DNA from: Colivivens sp964452915
Lineage (GTDB): Bacteria; Bacteroidota; Bacteroidia; Bacteroidales; Bacteroidaceae
NCBI GenBank assembly: GCA_964452915.1
Contig: CAYVNW010000002.1
Coordinates: 1 to 64,000 of the forward strand
DNA length: 64,000 nt
Direction of reading: 5' to 3'
Made by a program: the position numbers and the translations under genes. The notes beneath the pieces were generated by a model, which made no database searches, was not told where the DNA came from, and was given only the letters and a program-made list of their open reading frames with translations. Shown here one piece after another: positions 1-8,378 of the stretch; position 1 is the first letter of the stretch; every line of letters begins with the position of its first letter.

Positions 1-209
1 TAATATGATGTTGAAAAGTAAAATAAATACATATATAGTATTGTAAATCAATTATATATATAATTAAAAATAACGTTGATAAACTATTTATATTCTAATA
101 AAAATTTTTGTTTTCTTTTCTTGAATATTTAGTATTAGAATGCATATAAATTAAAATGCATAATACAAATATAAAATTATAATTAGTTTTCATAAAGTTA
201 TCCACATAC
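1..209. other. Very AT-rich intergenic block with one DnaA-box match
   Basis: This stretch before the coaB stop codon is strikingly AT-rich, with long A/T runs, and no gene is visible in it. At 198-206 it contains TTATCCACA, a perfect match to the consensus DnaA box. Only one such box is visible, and the dnaA gene is not in the window. It could be the edge of an AT-rich unwinding region, a spacer, or chance. Neighbouring genes point leftwards, which does not favour an origin just to the left if genes follow the leading strand. Confidence 0.3.
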
Positions 210-866
210 TTATGAACCTTTTATCAACTCAAATAAAAAGTCAATAATATCTTTGGCACATTCACGCTTATTTTTCAATGGGAAAACTTTCTTTACATCT
301 TTATTTAATATGGTTATTTTGTTAGTATCATGACGGAAACCTGCACCTTCGTCATTTAGAGAGTTGAGAACAATAAAGTCGAAGTTCTTTTTTTCAAGTT
401 TCTTTTGTGCGTTATCTTCTTCTTTATCTGTTTCAAGTGCAAACCCAATGAGTTTTTGATTATTATTTTTTATTTTACCTAAGGAAGCTGCTATGTCTTT
501 TGTTGGCTTTAATTTTATTATTAAGTTATCACCAGTACGTTTGATTTTATTGGAACTAACTATAATAGGCGTATAGTCAGCCACTGCTGCAGATAAAATA
601 GCCACATCCATATTTGGAAAAATATTCATACAAGCATCATACATTTGCTGAGCTGACTCTACTTTTGTTATATGAAGGTTGCTACGTTTATTATAGCTTT
701 CATCGATTGAAACAGGACCGAGAACAAGTTCTACACTCATACCACGATCAAGACATTCATCAACTAATGAAAGTCCCATCTTACCGGATGAATAATTACC
801 TATAAAACGTACAGGATCAATTTTTTCATAAGTTGGTCCGGCGGTTATTAATATTTTATTTATCAT
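210..866 (-). CDS. coaB: Phosphopantothenate-cysteine ligase (CoaB domain as a separate ORF)
   Basis: CoaB joins cysteine to 4'-phosphopantothenate, the second step of coenzyme A synthesis. The 218-residue product opens with the CoaB signature (ITAGPTYEKIDPVRFIGN, then SSGKMG), followed by AAVADYTP and KLKPTKDI, which form the nucleotide and substrate site, and GFALET. The start is the ATG at 866; a longer reading uses an upstream TTG. In most bacteria this domain is the C-terminal half of a fused protein of about 400 residues, but here it lies in a different frame from coaC and overlaps it by 11 nt. Either translational coupling or a one-base indel in the upstream T5 tract explains this. It is the last gene of the dnaN cluster. 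Confidence 0.88.
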   Translation of the reverse strand: MINKILITAGPTYEKIDPVRFIGNYSSGKMGLSLVDECLDRGMSVELVLGPVSIDESYNKRSNLHITKVESAQQMYDACMNIFPNMDVAILSAAVADYTPIIVSSNKIKRTGDNLIIKLKPTKDIAASLGKIKNNNQKLIGFALETDKEEDNAQKKLEKKNFDFIVLNSLNDEGAGFRHDTNKITILNKDVKKVFPLKNKRECAKDIIDFLFELIKGS

Positions 867-1404
867 TGAAAAACTTATCAATAATGTTTATAATTTTATC
901 AGGCTCTTCCATTCTTCCTTTACCTTCAAGATGGCTTGCGAGAAAGCCACTTGTAGGTTCTATTATATGGTTTCCATATTGTTTTAGGGTGTTAAGGTTC
1001 TTTTGTGTTGCAGGGTGAGCATACATATCAAGATCCATTGCAGGAGCAACAAAAACAGGTGCTTTCATTGAAAGGTATGTGGTAAGCAACATATTGTCTG
1101 CTATTCCATTTGCCATTTTTGCAATAGTATTTGCTGTTGCCGGTGCAATCAACATTAAATCAGCCCACAATCCTAAATTAACATGACTGTTCCATGTTCC
1201 GTCACGTTGTGAAAAAAATTCGCTTATAACAGGTTTGCTTGTTAATGCTGATAAAGTAATTGGTGTAATAAATTCTTTACCTGCTTGTGTTATAACTACT
1301 TGAACTTCTGCACCATGTTTTATAAATTCACGAATTATTAAACACGATTTATATGCGGCTATGCTTCCTGTTATACCTAATACTATGTGTTTATCTTTAA
1401 GCAT
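856..1404 (-). CDS. coaC: Phosphopantothenoylcysteine decarboxylase (CoaC domain as a separate ORF)
   Basis: CoaC is an FMN flavoprotein that decarboxylates 4'-phosphopantothenoylcysteine to 4'-phosphopantetheine. The 182-residue product has the flavodoxin-like start (LGITGSIAAYKS), the active-site His in SHVNL (about residue 74), APATANT, ADN at 102-104, PAMDLDM at 121-127 and the clamp segment LASHLEGKGRM. Compared with E. coli, the Asn of the PxMNxxM motif is Asp and the clamp Cys is Ser (about 157). I believe such changes occur in other Bacteroidetes, but I cannot verify it. The protein ends just where the fused enzyme would run into CoaB. It follows the exonuclease gene by one base, so the genes are co-transcribed. 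Confidence 0.88.
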   Translation of the reverse strand: MLKDKHIVLGITGSIAAYKSCLIIREFIKHGAEVQVVITQAGKEFITPITLSALTSKPVISEFFSQRDGTWNSHVNLGLWADLMLIAPATANTIAKMANGIADNMLLTTYLSMKAPVFVAPAMDLDMYAHPATQKNLNTLKQYGNHIIEPTSGFLASHLEGKGRMEEPDKIINIIDKFFNDK

Positions 1405-1405
1405 A

Positions 1406-2185
1406 TTACATCATAAGTTTTATTTTTCTTATTACTTGCTTTGTGTTTAGAGTAAAATCACCTCGGATAATCCAATTAAAGTATGCAGGATCTTTACGAA
1501 AAACTTCTGTAACATCTTGACCTTTATATTTGCCAAAGTTGAAGATGTATTTATCTTGTTCGTTTTTTATTATTCTACCTGCAAAATCAGCATTACTGTT
1601 TGTCTTAGAAAATTCAGCAAGTTCTTTTATATTGTTATTAAGATTATCTGAGTATGTATCGAGTTGTGCCTCAAGTATTTCAAGAGTTGCTTCCGTATCT
1701 GCTAATGCGGTATGTGCGTTTTTTAGTTCTTTGTTGCAATAGAATTTATAAGCTGCTGAAAGATCTCTGCGTTCCATCTTTTTATAGATAGTGCATACAT
1801 CTATCATATTGCAGTTTCTTAGGTCTATGTTTTTTCCTATTCTTAGAAATTCTTCAACAAGAAGTGGTATATCGAAATAATTGGAATTATAACCTGCCAA
1901 ATCACTATTCTCAAATACATTTAGCAGATCATCGGCAATATCCTTGAATGTAGGGCAATTAATCAGATCTTCATCATGAATACCATTAACTTTGGATGCT
2001 TCCTCAGATATATGAATAATGTTACCTAAAGAATCAACTGGTTTTATTCGCATTGTATTGGATTCTTTATTGCCATTTGGATAAAGTTTGATGTAGCAAA
2101 GTTCCACAATATGGTCTTTTGCTACATCAAGTCCTGTTGCTTCTATGTCGAAGAAAACAATTGGTTTATTTAAGTTCAACTTCAT
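1406..2185 (-). CDS. DnaQ-like 3'-5' exonuclease
   Basis: This is a 259-residue DEDDh-type exonuclease of the DNA polymerase III epsilon family. Visible catalytic residues are Asp13 and Glu15 in FFDIEATGLD, Asp105 in YNSNYFDIPLL, and His158 with Asp163 in AHTALADTEA. The C-terminal 50 residues (FNFGKYKGQDVTEVF...YFNWII) resemble the DUF3820 module that follows such exonuclease domains in Bacteroidetes. It lies 9 nt after dnaN and one base before coaC, so it is in one transcript with the sliding clamp. It may proofread or process DNA ends; a role as the replicative proofreading subunit is inferred, not shown. Confidence 0.9.
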   Translation of the reverse strand: MKLNLNKPIVFFDIEATGLDVAKDHIVELCYIKLYPNGNKESNTMRIKPVDSLGNIIHISEEASKVNGIHDEDLINCPTFKDIADDLLNVFENSDLAGYNSNYFDIPLLVEEFLRIGKNIDLRNCNMIDVCTIYKKMERRDLSAAYKFYCNKELKNAHTALADTEATLEILEAQLDTYSDNLNNNIKELAEFSKTNSNADFAGRIIKNEQDKYIFNFGKYKGQDVTEVFRKDPAYFNWIIRGDFTLNTKQVIRKIKLMM

Positions 2186-2194
2186 TTATTAAGT

Positions 2195-3319
2195 TCAGTC
2201 ATTTAGCATCATTGGCATAAGAAGCATGAGTAAGTCTTCGTTTTCTTCCTGTTCAGCAGGTAAGATAACACCTGCACGACTTGGATCAGCAAGTTCAAGT
2301 ATTACTTCTTGTGACATTATGTTGTTAAGTATATCTATGAGGAAGGTTCCTTTGAAACCTATATTCATTGAGTTGCCCTCATATTCACATATTATACTTT
2401 CTTCTGCATTTGTTGAGAAGTCTATGTCTTGTGAAGAAACAACTAATGAGTTGTTTGATATATGAATTTTAATAAGGTTTGTAGTTGTATTTGCAAATAC
2501 CAATACACGACGGAGAGCACCTATAAGTGACATACGGTCTATCCGTATTTTATACGGATTGTCTTTAGGTATAACTGAGTTATAATTAGGATACCGTCCT
2601 TCTATGAGTGAGCAACTGAGTATAAAATTATCATTACTGATTTCTGCGCAGTTGTTGTCGAATTTTATTGTTACTTCTCCTTCTTCCTTGACAAGAATAT
2701 CCTTTAATGTTTTTGCTGGCTTCTTAGGCATGATAAACGAGTTGCTTCCATCTGAATGAACAGTAAGATTGCGTTGTCTTACAAGTTTGTGTCCATCGCT
2801 TGCAACGAATGTAATATTATCTGGTGCAATATCGAAGAGTATTCCGTTCATAACAGGACGTAACTCATCATCAGCTGTCGCAAACAATGTACTTGAAATT
2901 CCATTGAGAAGTACATTGGTATCAATATTAATTATTTGCGACACTTCACCTACTCCTTTAGGAATAGGATAACCTTCAGCACTTTGACCAATGAACTCAC
3001 ATTTACCATTTTGATATTTGATAACTACTTTGTAGTCATTGTCATCAATATTTATTTTTACTGGCTGATCAGATATTTCTTTCAGTCCATTGATAATTTG
3101 CATAGCATTGAGTGCGAACTTGCCATTACCTTCAGTGGAATTGACATCAAGATTTGTGATAAGAGTTATATCTCCATCTGATGCAGTCATCTTAAGTACA
3201 TTATCTTTAAGCTCAAATAATATACATTCAAGAATGTCGAGTGAGTTCTTTGAACTAATTACTTTGTTAAGAGTCTGCAAGCGGTTGCAGAGTGTTGTGC
3301 TTGATATGCTAAACTTCAT
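2195..3319 (-). CDS. dnaN: DNA polymerase III beta subunit (sliding clamp)
   Basis: The 374-residue product is the ring-shaped beta clamp that tethers the replicative polymerase to DNA; the family is usually 365-380 residues. It starts MKFSISSTTLCNRLQTLNKVISSKNSLDILE and contains the clamp landmarks ATADDELRPVMNGILFD, FVASDGHKLV and SLIEGRYPNYNSVIP. The C-terminal LLMPMML matches the typical peptide-binding end. It is the first gene of a leftward operon with the exonuclease and coaC/coaB. A -7 element (TAAATTTG on the minus strand, 3359-3366) lies about 40 nt upstream of the start; no clear -33 TTG was found. Confidence 0.97.
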   Translation of the reverse strand: MKFSISSTTLCNRLQTLNKVISSKNSLDILECILFELKDNVLKMTASDGDITLITNLDVNSTEGNGKFALNAMQIINGLKEISDQPVKINIDDNDYKVVIKYQNGKCEFIGQSAEGYPIPKGVGEVSQIINIDTNVLLNGISSTLFATADDELRPVMNGILFDIAPDNITFVASDGHKLVRQRNLTVHSDGSNSFIMPKKPAKTLKDILVKEEGEVTIKFDNNCAEISNDNFILSCSLIEGRYPNYNSVIPKDNPYKIRIDRMSLIGALRRVLVFANTTTNLIKIHISNNSLVVSSQDIDFSTNAEESIICEYEGNSMNIGFKGTFLIDILNNIMSQEVILELADPSRAGVILPAEQEENEDLLMLLMPMMLND

Positions 3320-3408
3320 TTTGGTATATTTTTATATATTATTCTATTCATTGGACTACAAATTTACTTAATAGTTTTGAATTAACAGAAGAAATATCTC
3401 GAAAAAAA

Positions 3409-3438
3409 TTGTGGTTGAATAAAAAAGTTGTAAATTCG
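3409..3438 (+). promoter_or_regulatory. Bacteroidetes-type promoter of the DUF3127 gene
   Basis: TTG at 3409-3411, a 19-nt spacer and TAAATTCG at 3431-3438 (one mismatch to TAnnTTTG) fit the Bacteroidetes sigma-ABfr consensus. The gene starts at 3461, giving a leader of about 15-20 nt. Confidence 0.55.
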
Positions 3439-3460
3439 CACGAGATTTAAAAATGCAATT

Positions 3461-3841
3461 ATGGAATTAACAGGAAAAATAATAGCAGTGCTTGAAGCAC
3501 GCGGGGGAATAGCCAAGAGTTCAGGAAACCCATGGAAGATTCAAGAATATGTAATCGAAACAATCGAGCAATATCCTCATCGGATGTGTTTCAGTGTGTT
3601 TGGAGAAGATAAAATAAATCAGTTCAATATACAATTGGGTGATGACTTAACTGTATCGTTTGATATAAATGCCCGTGAATATCAAGGGAGGTGGTATAAT
3701 GATATACGTGCTTGGAAAGTTGAAAGGGTAAGTGCTGGTCAAGCTTCTTCTCAGCAACAAGCTCAAGCAGCAACTTCATCTCCAACACCTATTCAGACTT
3801 TTGAATCGTCTGATTCAGATAATGAGGATCTGCCATTCTGA
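3461..3841 (+). CDS. DUF3127 family protein (OB-fold-like)
   Basis: The 126-residue protein has an N-terminal DUF3127 domain (about residues 1-88, MELTGKIIAVLEARGGIAKSS to YNDIRAWKVER) and a low-complexity Gln/Ala/Ser tail ending in an acidic SDSDNEDLPF. That layout, a beta-rich OB-like core plus a flexible acidic tip ending in DLPF, resembles single-stranded DNA-binding proteins, whose acidic tails end in a similar hydrophobic tip. A nucleic-acid-binding role is therefore plausible but is inference only. It is transcribed alone, divergent from dnaN, and ends at a terminator shared with the pectinesterase gene. Confidence 0.85.
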   Translation: MELTGKIIAVLEARGGIAKSSGNPWKIQEYVIETIEQYPHRMCFSVFGEDKINQFNIQLGDDLTVSFDINAREYQGRWYNDIRAWKVERVSAGQASSQQQAQAATSSPTPIQTFESSDSDNEDLPF

Positions 3842-3868
3842 TTATATCAAATAAAAGAGAAAAGTAAG

Positions 3869-3902
3869 ATAAGTGAGCTTATATAGTTCACTTATTTTTT
3901 TT
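3869..3902 (+). terminator. Terminator between the convergent DUF3127 and pectinesterase genes
   Basis: ATAAGTGA and TCACTTAT form an 8-bp perfect stem around an 11-nt loop, followed on the plus strand by a run of T. The T run overlaps the 3' end of the pectinesterase ORF. Confidence 0.75.
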
Positions 3903-5192
3903 GTTGAATGGATAAACCACTTCCTCACTCCTTGGTCCCAAACCACCATACCAATTAGCGCATCTGACACTAAAGCAAGCACCCTCGTAACTTTTTCCTA
4001 CGTTGTATAGAGATTGAGTAGTAAAAGCTATTATTTTTCTGTCACGACAAATAGCATAACATCCGGCTTCAGGTATATCATTCCATTTTATTATATTACC
4101 TTCAGTGTGAAGAACAGGAGGAGGAACTTGAGCGGCTTTGTCATCGGGAAACCAGTTAGGAAAAACGTTTTCAATCGTGTACTTCTCTGCCTCGTCATCC
4201 AACAAAAAAGGGGCGTGATTCATTGTGGCAGTATTTCCATCGGTAGTTTTGTATTCTGTTTTTCTTTTACTTAGGTCTATTAATTCAAAATGACCGTCAG
4301 TGCTGTTATATTCTGCGAACAAAGCAGGAACAGTACCATGCATGTCACCCCATCCTTCTTCTGATGGAACTATATTCATAGAGCAATTAATGAATACGCA
4401 TTTAGGTGAATTTTTCCAAGGACGTCCTAACAAGTACTTACCATCTTGATTTCTTCCTCCATCTATATAGCAATCAGAAAAAACATAACCATATTCTAAT
4501 TCTTTTGCAGTTGAAGGTGCAGCTATTATTTCTCTTCCGTTTGATTTTTCCCGTGTACGAAGTTTTATATCGCAATGATTAAAATATATTGTACCTCCAC
4601 CACAGATGAAATCTACGGTTCCGCTTATCTTGCAATCTTCTAAGTATGTGTTACCTCCTTCATTGGTGTAATATGTGTCTTGCGTACCCAGAAGACTCAC
4701 ATTCTTTATAATGTTTCCTTTACAATTTTTTTCGCGCAATGCCACGGCACGGTTTGCAAATGCATTGGGGTCATTCTTGTAATTCGACCAAAGTTCTATA
4801 TCCTGTATGTAAGTACTGTCAGCACCATTACAGAATAAAGTACTTGTAATGCTAATGCCTTCGTGTTGTGGACAATTCTCTATTTGTGTATTACCATAGC
4901 TGTCACCTATTATAGATGTGTTTGGAGCTGTAAGTATAGTCATCGGACTTGGAATATCAATATTCTTACCATTTTCTGTGATATGGATAATGTTTTGCTC
5001 ACCCTTGATTCTGTAGTAGCCGGGTTTGATGAATATTCTGTATCTTTTGTTTTTGTCAGGCCGGTTGTTTGCGGCGTGAATTGCCTGAACGAATCCCCCG
5101 TTATCAGGCACAATGAAATCATATTTCCATTTGTTTTGTGCATGAATCGAACAGACAAACAAAAATAAAAATGATGTAATGATAAATTTCAT
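3888..5192 (-). CDS. Secreted pectinesterase (carbohydrate esterase family 8)
   Basis: The enzyme hydrolyses methyl esters of homogalacturonan. The 434-residue product begins with a signal peptide (MKFIITSFLFLFVCSIHAQ), followed by the right-handed beta-helix of CE8. Catalytic motifs are present in order: GTQDT at 169-173, GTVDFICG at 191-198 (with the nucleophile Asp), and LGRPW at 255-259 (Arg). The last roughly 100 residues look like a small beta domain (PPPVLHTEGNIIKWN...). No pectate lyase or SusC/D pair lies nearby, so it is an orphan pectin enzyme. A -7 box TATATTTG (minus strand, 5218-5225) lies about 26 nt upstream of the start codon. Confidence 0.92.
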   Translation of the reverse strand: MKFIITSFLFLFVCSIHAQNKWKYDFIVPDNGGFVQAIHAANNRPDKNKRYRIFIKPGYYRIKGEQNIIHITENGKNIDIPSPMTILTAPNTSIIGDSYGNTQIENCPQHEGISITSTLFCNGADSTYIQDIELWSNYKNDPNAFANRAVALREKNCKGNIIKNVSLLGTQDTYYTNEGGNTYLEDCKISGTVDFICGGGTIYFNHCDIKLRTREKSNGREIIAAPSTAKELEYGYVFSDCYIDGGRNQDGKYLLGRPWKNSPKCVFINCSMNIVPSEEGWGDMHGTVPALFAEYNSTDGHFELIDLSKRKTEYKTTDGNTATMNHAPFLLDDEAEKYTIENVFPNWFPDDKAAQVPPPVLHTEGNIIKWNDIPEAGCYAICRDRKIIAFTTQSLYNVGKSYEGACFSVRCANWYGGLGPRSEEVVYPFNKKNK

Positions 5193-5276
5193 ATTGATGC
5201 TCCACTTGAAATCACTGCAAATATAGTCTTTATTTTTGAATTTCAGTCAGCGAAGTGGCATAAAGAATAGAATTTG

Positions 5277-6821
5277 CTATTCGATCCATCCGTCTCTATC
5301 AAGATTTCTGTATCCGATGGCTTCGCCGATGTGACGTGATTTGATATTTTCACTTCCTTCAAGGTCGGCTATGGTTCGTGATACCTTTAATATTCTGTCG
5401 TATGCGCGGGCGGAAAGGTTCAACCGTTTCATTGCGTCGCGAAGCCGTTCGGTGCTCTGTTCGTCCAATTTTGCATATTCGTGTAATAAGGCTGTAGTCA
5501 TTTGTGCATTGCAGTGTATTCCCTTTTCGTTAGCGAATCGTTCTTCTTGTATTTTTCGTGCCTTTATTACACGTTCGCGTATGGTAGCACTTGATTCCCC
5601 TTTAGGTGCGTTTGCCATATCGCTGAAAGGGACACTCTCAACTTCAACTTGAATGTCGATTCTATCCATCAATGGTCCGCTTATTTTATTAAGATATCGT
5701 TGTATTTGTGCCGGCGTGCAAACGCATGGATGCGTTGGGTGGTGTTTGTATCCACAAGGGCATGGATTCATTGATGCTACGAGCATGAACGAACATGGCA
5801 TCGTAATATTATATTTTGCCCTGGAGATAGTTATTTGCCTGTCTTCAAGAGGCTGTCTAAGGGTTTCAAGAACCGACTTTGAAAACTCGGTGAATTCATC
5901 GAGAAAAAGAACTCCATTGTGAGCAAGGCATATTTCACCAGGCATGAAATTACTGCCACCTCCCACCAAGGCAACATCTGAAACAGTATGATGTGGTGAT
6001 CTGAACGGACGTTGTGTAATAAGTGACGTTTCTTTATTTAGTTTTCCTGCGATGCTATGGATTTGTGTGGTTTCGAGGCTTTCTGCAAGTGAAAGTGGTG
6101 GAAGTATAGATGGCAGGCGTTTAGACATCATTGATTTTCCACAACCCGGGCTGCCTACCAATATAATGTTATGCCCTCCTGCTGCCGCTACTTCGAATGC
6201 CCGCTTAACGTTTTCTTGTCCTTTCACTTCTTCAAAATCAAAGTCGAATTTGGTTTGTTGAGCATAAAACATTTCACGAGTATTTATAATTGTAGGTTGC
6301 AAATCTTTTGTTCCAGAAAAGTAGTTAACAACATCCATTAGGTGATGTATACCGTATACTTTCAACTTGTTGACCACAGCTGCTTCCTTAACATTTTCTT
6401 CTGGAACAAACAATCCTTCAAGCCCCATTTTCCTTGCTTTTATAGCTATTGGCAATGCCCCTTTTATTGGCTGTATAGTTCCGTCTAAACTCAATTCGCC
6501 GACTAACATGTATTTGTCTATATTGACGGCTTCAAGAACATTCAGTGATATCAACATGCCGATAGCTATTGGCAAATCGAATCCTGACCCTTCTTTTTTT
6601 GTATCAGCCGGTGCCATATTCACAACGACTTGTTTCATTTCTATTCTATAACCATTGGTTGTTAATGCCGAGAGGACTCTCTCTTGGCTTTCTCTGACTG
6701 CATTATCGGGTAATCCAACAATAGAAAAATGTGGCTGAGCGCTGTTGGATATGTTTGTTTCAACTGTCACGGGTAAGGCTTCCAAACCTTGAAGTGTTGC
6801 TGTGTAAACTTTTGCTACCAT
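5277..6821 (-). CDS. comM: YifB/ComM family Mg-chelatase-like ATPase
   Basis: The 514-residue AAA+ protein matches the YifB/ComM family. Residues 1-170 form the ChlI/Lon-like domain (SIVGLPDNAVRESQERV, GSGFDLPIAIG), followed by a Walker A (GSPGCGKS, about 223-230), a Walker B (GVLFLDEF, about 303-310) and a Cys/His-rich segment (CPCGYKHHPTHPCVC). ComM is known in naturally transformable bacteria as a branch-migration helicase for integrating incoming DNA; a dprA homologue also lies in this window at 41 kb. It starts 30 nt after trkH and probably belongs to the dxs-trkA-trkH transcript. Confidence 0.92.
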   Translation of the reverse strand: MVAKVYTATLQGLEALPVTVETNISNSAQPHFSIVGLPDNAVRESQERVLSALTTNGYRIEMKQVVVNMAPADTKKEGSGFDLPIAIGMLISLNVLEAVNIDKYMLVGELSLDGTIQPIKGALPIAIKARKMGLEGLFVPEENVKEAAVVNKLKVYGIHHLMDVVNYFSGTKDLQPTIINTREMFYAQQTKFDFDFEEVKGQENVKRAFEVAAAGGHNIILVGSPGCGKSMMSKRLPSILPPLSLAESLETTQIHSIAGKLNKETSLITQRPFRSPHHTVSDVALVGGGSNFMPGEICLAHNGVLFLDEFTEFSKSVLETLRQPLEDRQITISRAKYNITMPCSFMLVASMNPCPCGYKHHPTHPCVCTPAQIQRYLNKISGPLMDRIDIQVEVESVPFSDMANAPKGESSATIRERVIKARKIQEERFANEKGIHCNAQMTTALLHEYAKLDEQSTERLRDAMKRLNLSARAYDRILKVSRTIADLEGSENIKSRHIGEAIGYRNLDRDGWIE

Positions 6822-6851
6822 TGTTGTTTCTTTATTTATAATTGTCTGTTG

Positions 6852-8357
6852 TTATTCTTTTTTCCAAAAGCTTCGTGTAAGTATTACAAATATAGGGAAT
6901 ATTTCAAGACGTCCTATAAGCATAAGTATCGAACATATTATTTTTGCGACAGGACTTATTACCGCCCATGAATGGGCCGGTCCAAAGTATCCCAAACCTG
7001 GTCCGACATTGCTGAGAGAAGATAATGAAAGGCTAATGGCTTCTGTATAGTCTCTTTTTAATACAGCGTCAAGTCCGTTCATCTCTATGTAGCTATTATC
7101 TACTCCGAAGATTGTCAATAAGAAAGTCCCTATAAACAATGAGCCGAAAAAGAGTGTCACGAACGCAAGCAATGTTTTCTGGACAGATGTTGGGATGACA
7201 TTATTGTTGAGTTTTACAGGTGCTACAAGCCGTGGATGTATAATCCGTTTGAACTCATTATTTAATACTTTCCAAAGAATTGCCCAACGGATACACTTAA
7301 ATCCTCCGGATGTTGATCCTGAGCATGCTCCTGCGAACATAAGAAATACAAGTATAGGCATGAGGACTTGTGGCCATATTGTATAGTCATAGGAGGCGAA
7401 TCCTGTTGTGGTCTGCAAAGACACTGTTGTGAAAAGTGACTCACGGAACGATTGCTCAATATCGCTTCCATGATTTTGTATCATCAATACAATGGTACAA
7501 ATAATTGTAGTAGTAATAATAAGGAATAAGTAGACTCTAAGTTCGTAGTTCTTAAAGAACTTTCGAATCCTTCCTTTCAGGATGGTATAATATAATAAGG
7601 TATAGTTAACACCTGAAAGGAACATGAAGAGTATTGTTACGTACTCAATGGCCGCAGAGTTCCACTGATCGTGAAAGAATGCTGAGTGTGGTGAGAAACC
7701 ACCTGTTCCTGTGGTTGTCATTGCAATGTTCACAGCATCGAAGGTATTCATGCCGCATGCTAAGAGAGAGAATGCGCAAATAATGGTAAGTTCAAGATAA
7801 ATGGAACCAATCCACTTTACTGCCACGCTTATACGTGGATGAATTTTGTCGTGTAACGGGCCTGTTGATTCCGCTGCGAACAGTTTTACTTCACCCACTC
7901 CGAATGCAGGTAATATGGCGAGTGTAAAGAATATAATTCCTATACCACCTATCCATTGTGTCATGCTCCGCCAAAAAATAATTCCTCGCGGAAGGACGTC
8001 AATATTATTAATTATTGTGGCACCGGTGGAGGTGAAACCCGACATTGTTTCGAAAAATGCACTGGCAAAGTCCGGTGTGCTGTTTGTCAGCAGAAATGGC
8101 ATAGTCCCAATTAGTGAGAACACCACCCATACAAGTGATACTATTAAATAGCCATCGCGGCGGCTTAGATTCCTGCCTGCGTTCCATCCAATTATAATGC
8201 CCGTTATTCCAAGTACCACAGAACATATAATAGGAAGAACATAAGGTAATATGTCTTCTTTATAGAACACCGCCACACAAAGAGTAATAAGTAGCTGACC
8301 TGCTTCTATGAATAGAAGTATGCCAAGTACTTTTATTATTTGACTCCAATTTATCAT
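6852..8357 (-). CDS. trkH: TrkH family potassium uptake channel subunit
   Basis: The 501-residue integral membrane protein is the K+-conducting subunit of the Trk system. Four pore-like repeats are visible, each with a filter-like glycine-containing turn (SGFTSTGATI, MTTTGTGGFSPH, LQTTTGFASYDY, LSNVGPGLG). Many transmembrane helices separate them. It lies 21 nt downstream of trkA, which encodes its regulatory partner, so the complete transporter is encoded here. Potassium uptake supports osmotic and pH homeostasis. Confidence 0.95.
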   Translation of the reverse strand: MINWSQIIKVLGILLFIEAGQLLITLCVAVFYKEDILPYVLPIICSVVLGITGIIIGWNAGRNLSRRDGYLIVSLVWVVFSLIGTMPFLLTNSTPDFASAFFETMSGFTSTGATIINNIDVLPRGIIFWRSMTQWIGGIGIIFFTLAILPAFGVGEVKLFAAESTGPLHDKIHPRISVAVKWIGSIYLELTIICAFSLLACGMNTFDAVNIAMTTTGTGGFSPHSAFFHDQWNSAAIEYVTILFMFLSGVNYTLLYYTILKGRIRKFFKNYELRVYLFLIITTTIICTIVLMIQNHGSDIEQSFRESLFTTVSLQTTTGFASYDYTIWPQVLMPILVFLMFAGACSGSTSGGFKCIRWAILWKVLNNEFKRIIHPRLVAPVKLNNNVIPTSVQKTLLAFVTLFFGSLFIGTFLLTIFGVDNSYIEMNGLDAVLKRDYTEAISLSLSSLSNVGPGLGYFGPAHSWAVISPVAKIICSILMLIGRLEIFPIFVILTRSFWKKE

Positions 8358-8378
8358 TGTGTATGGATGGTTTGTTAA

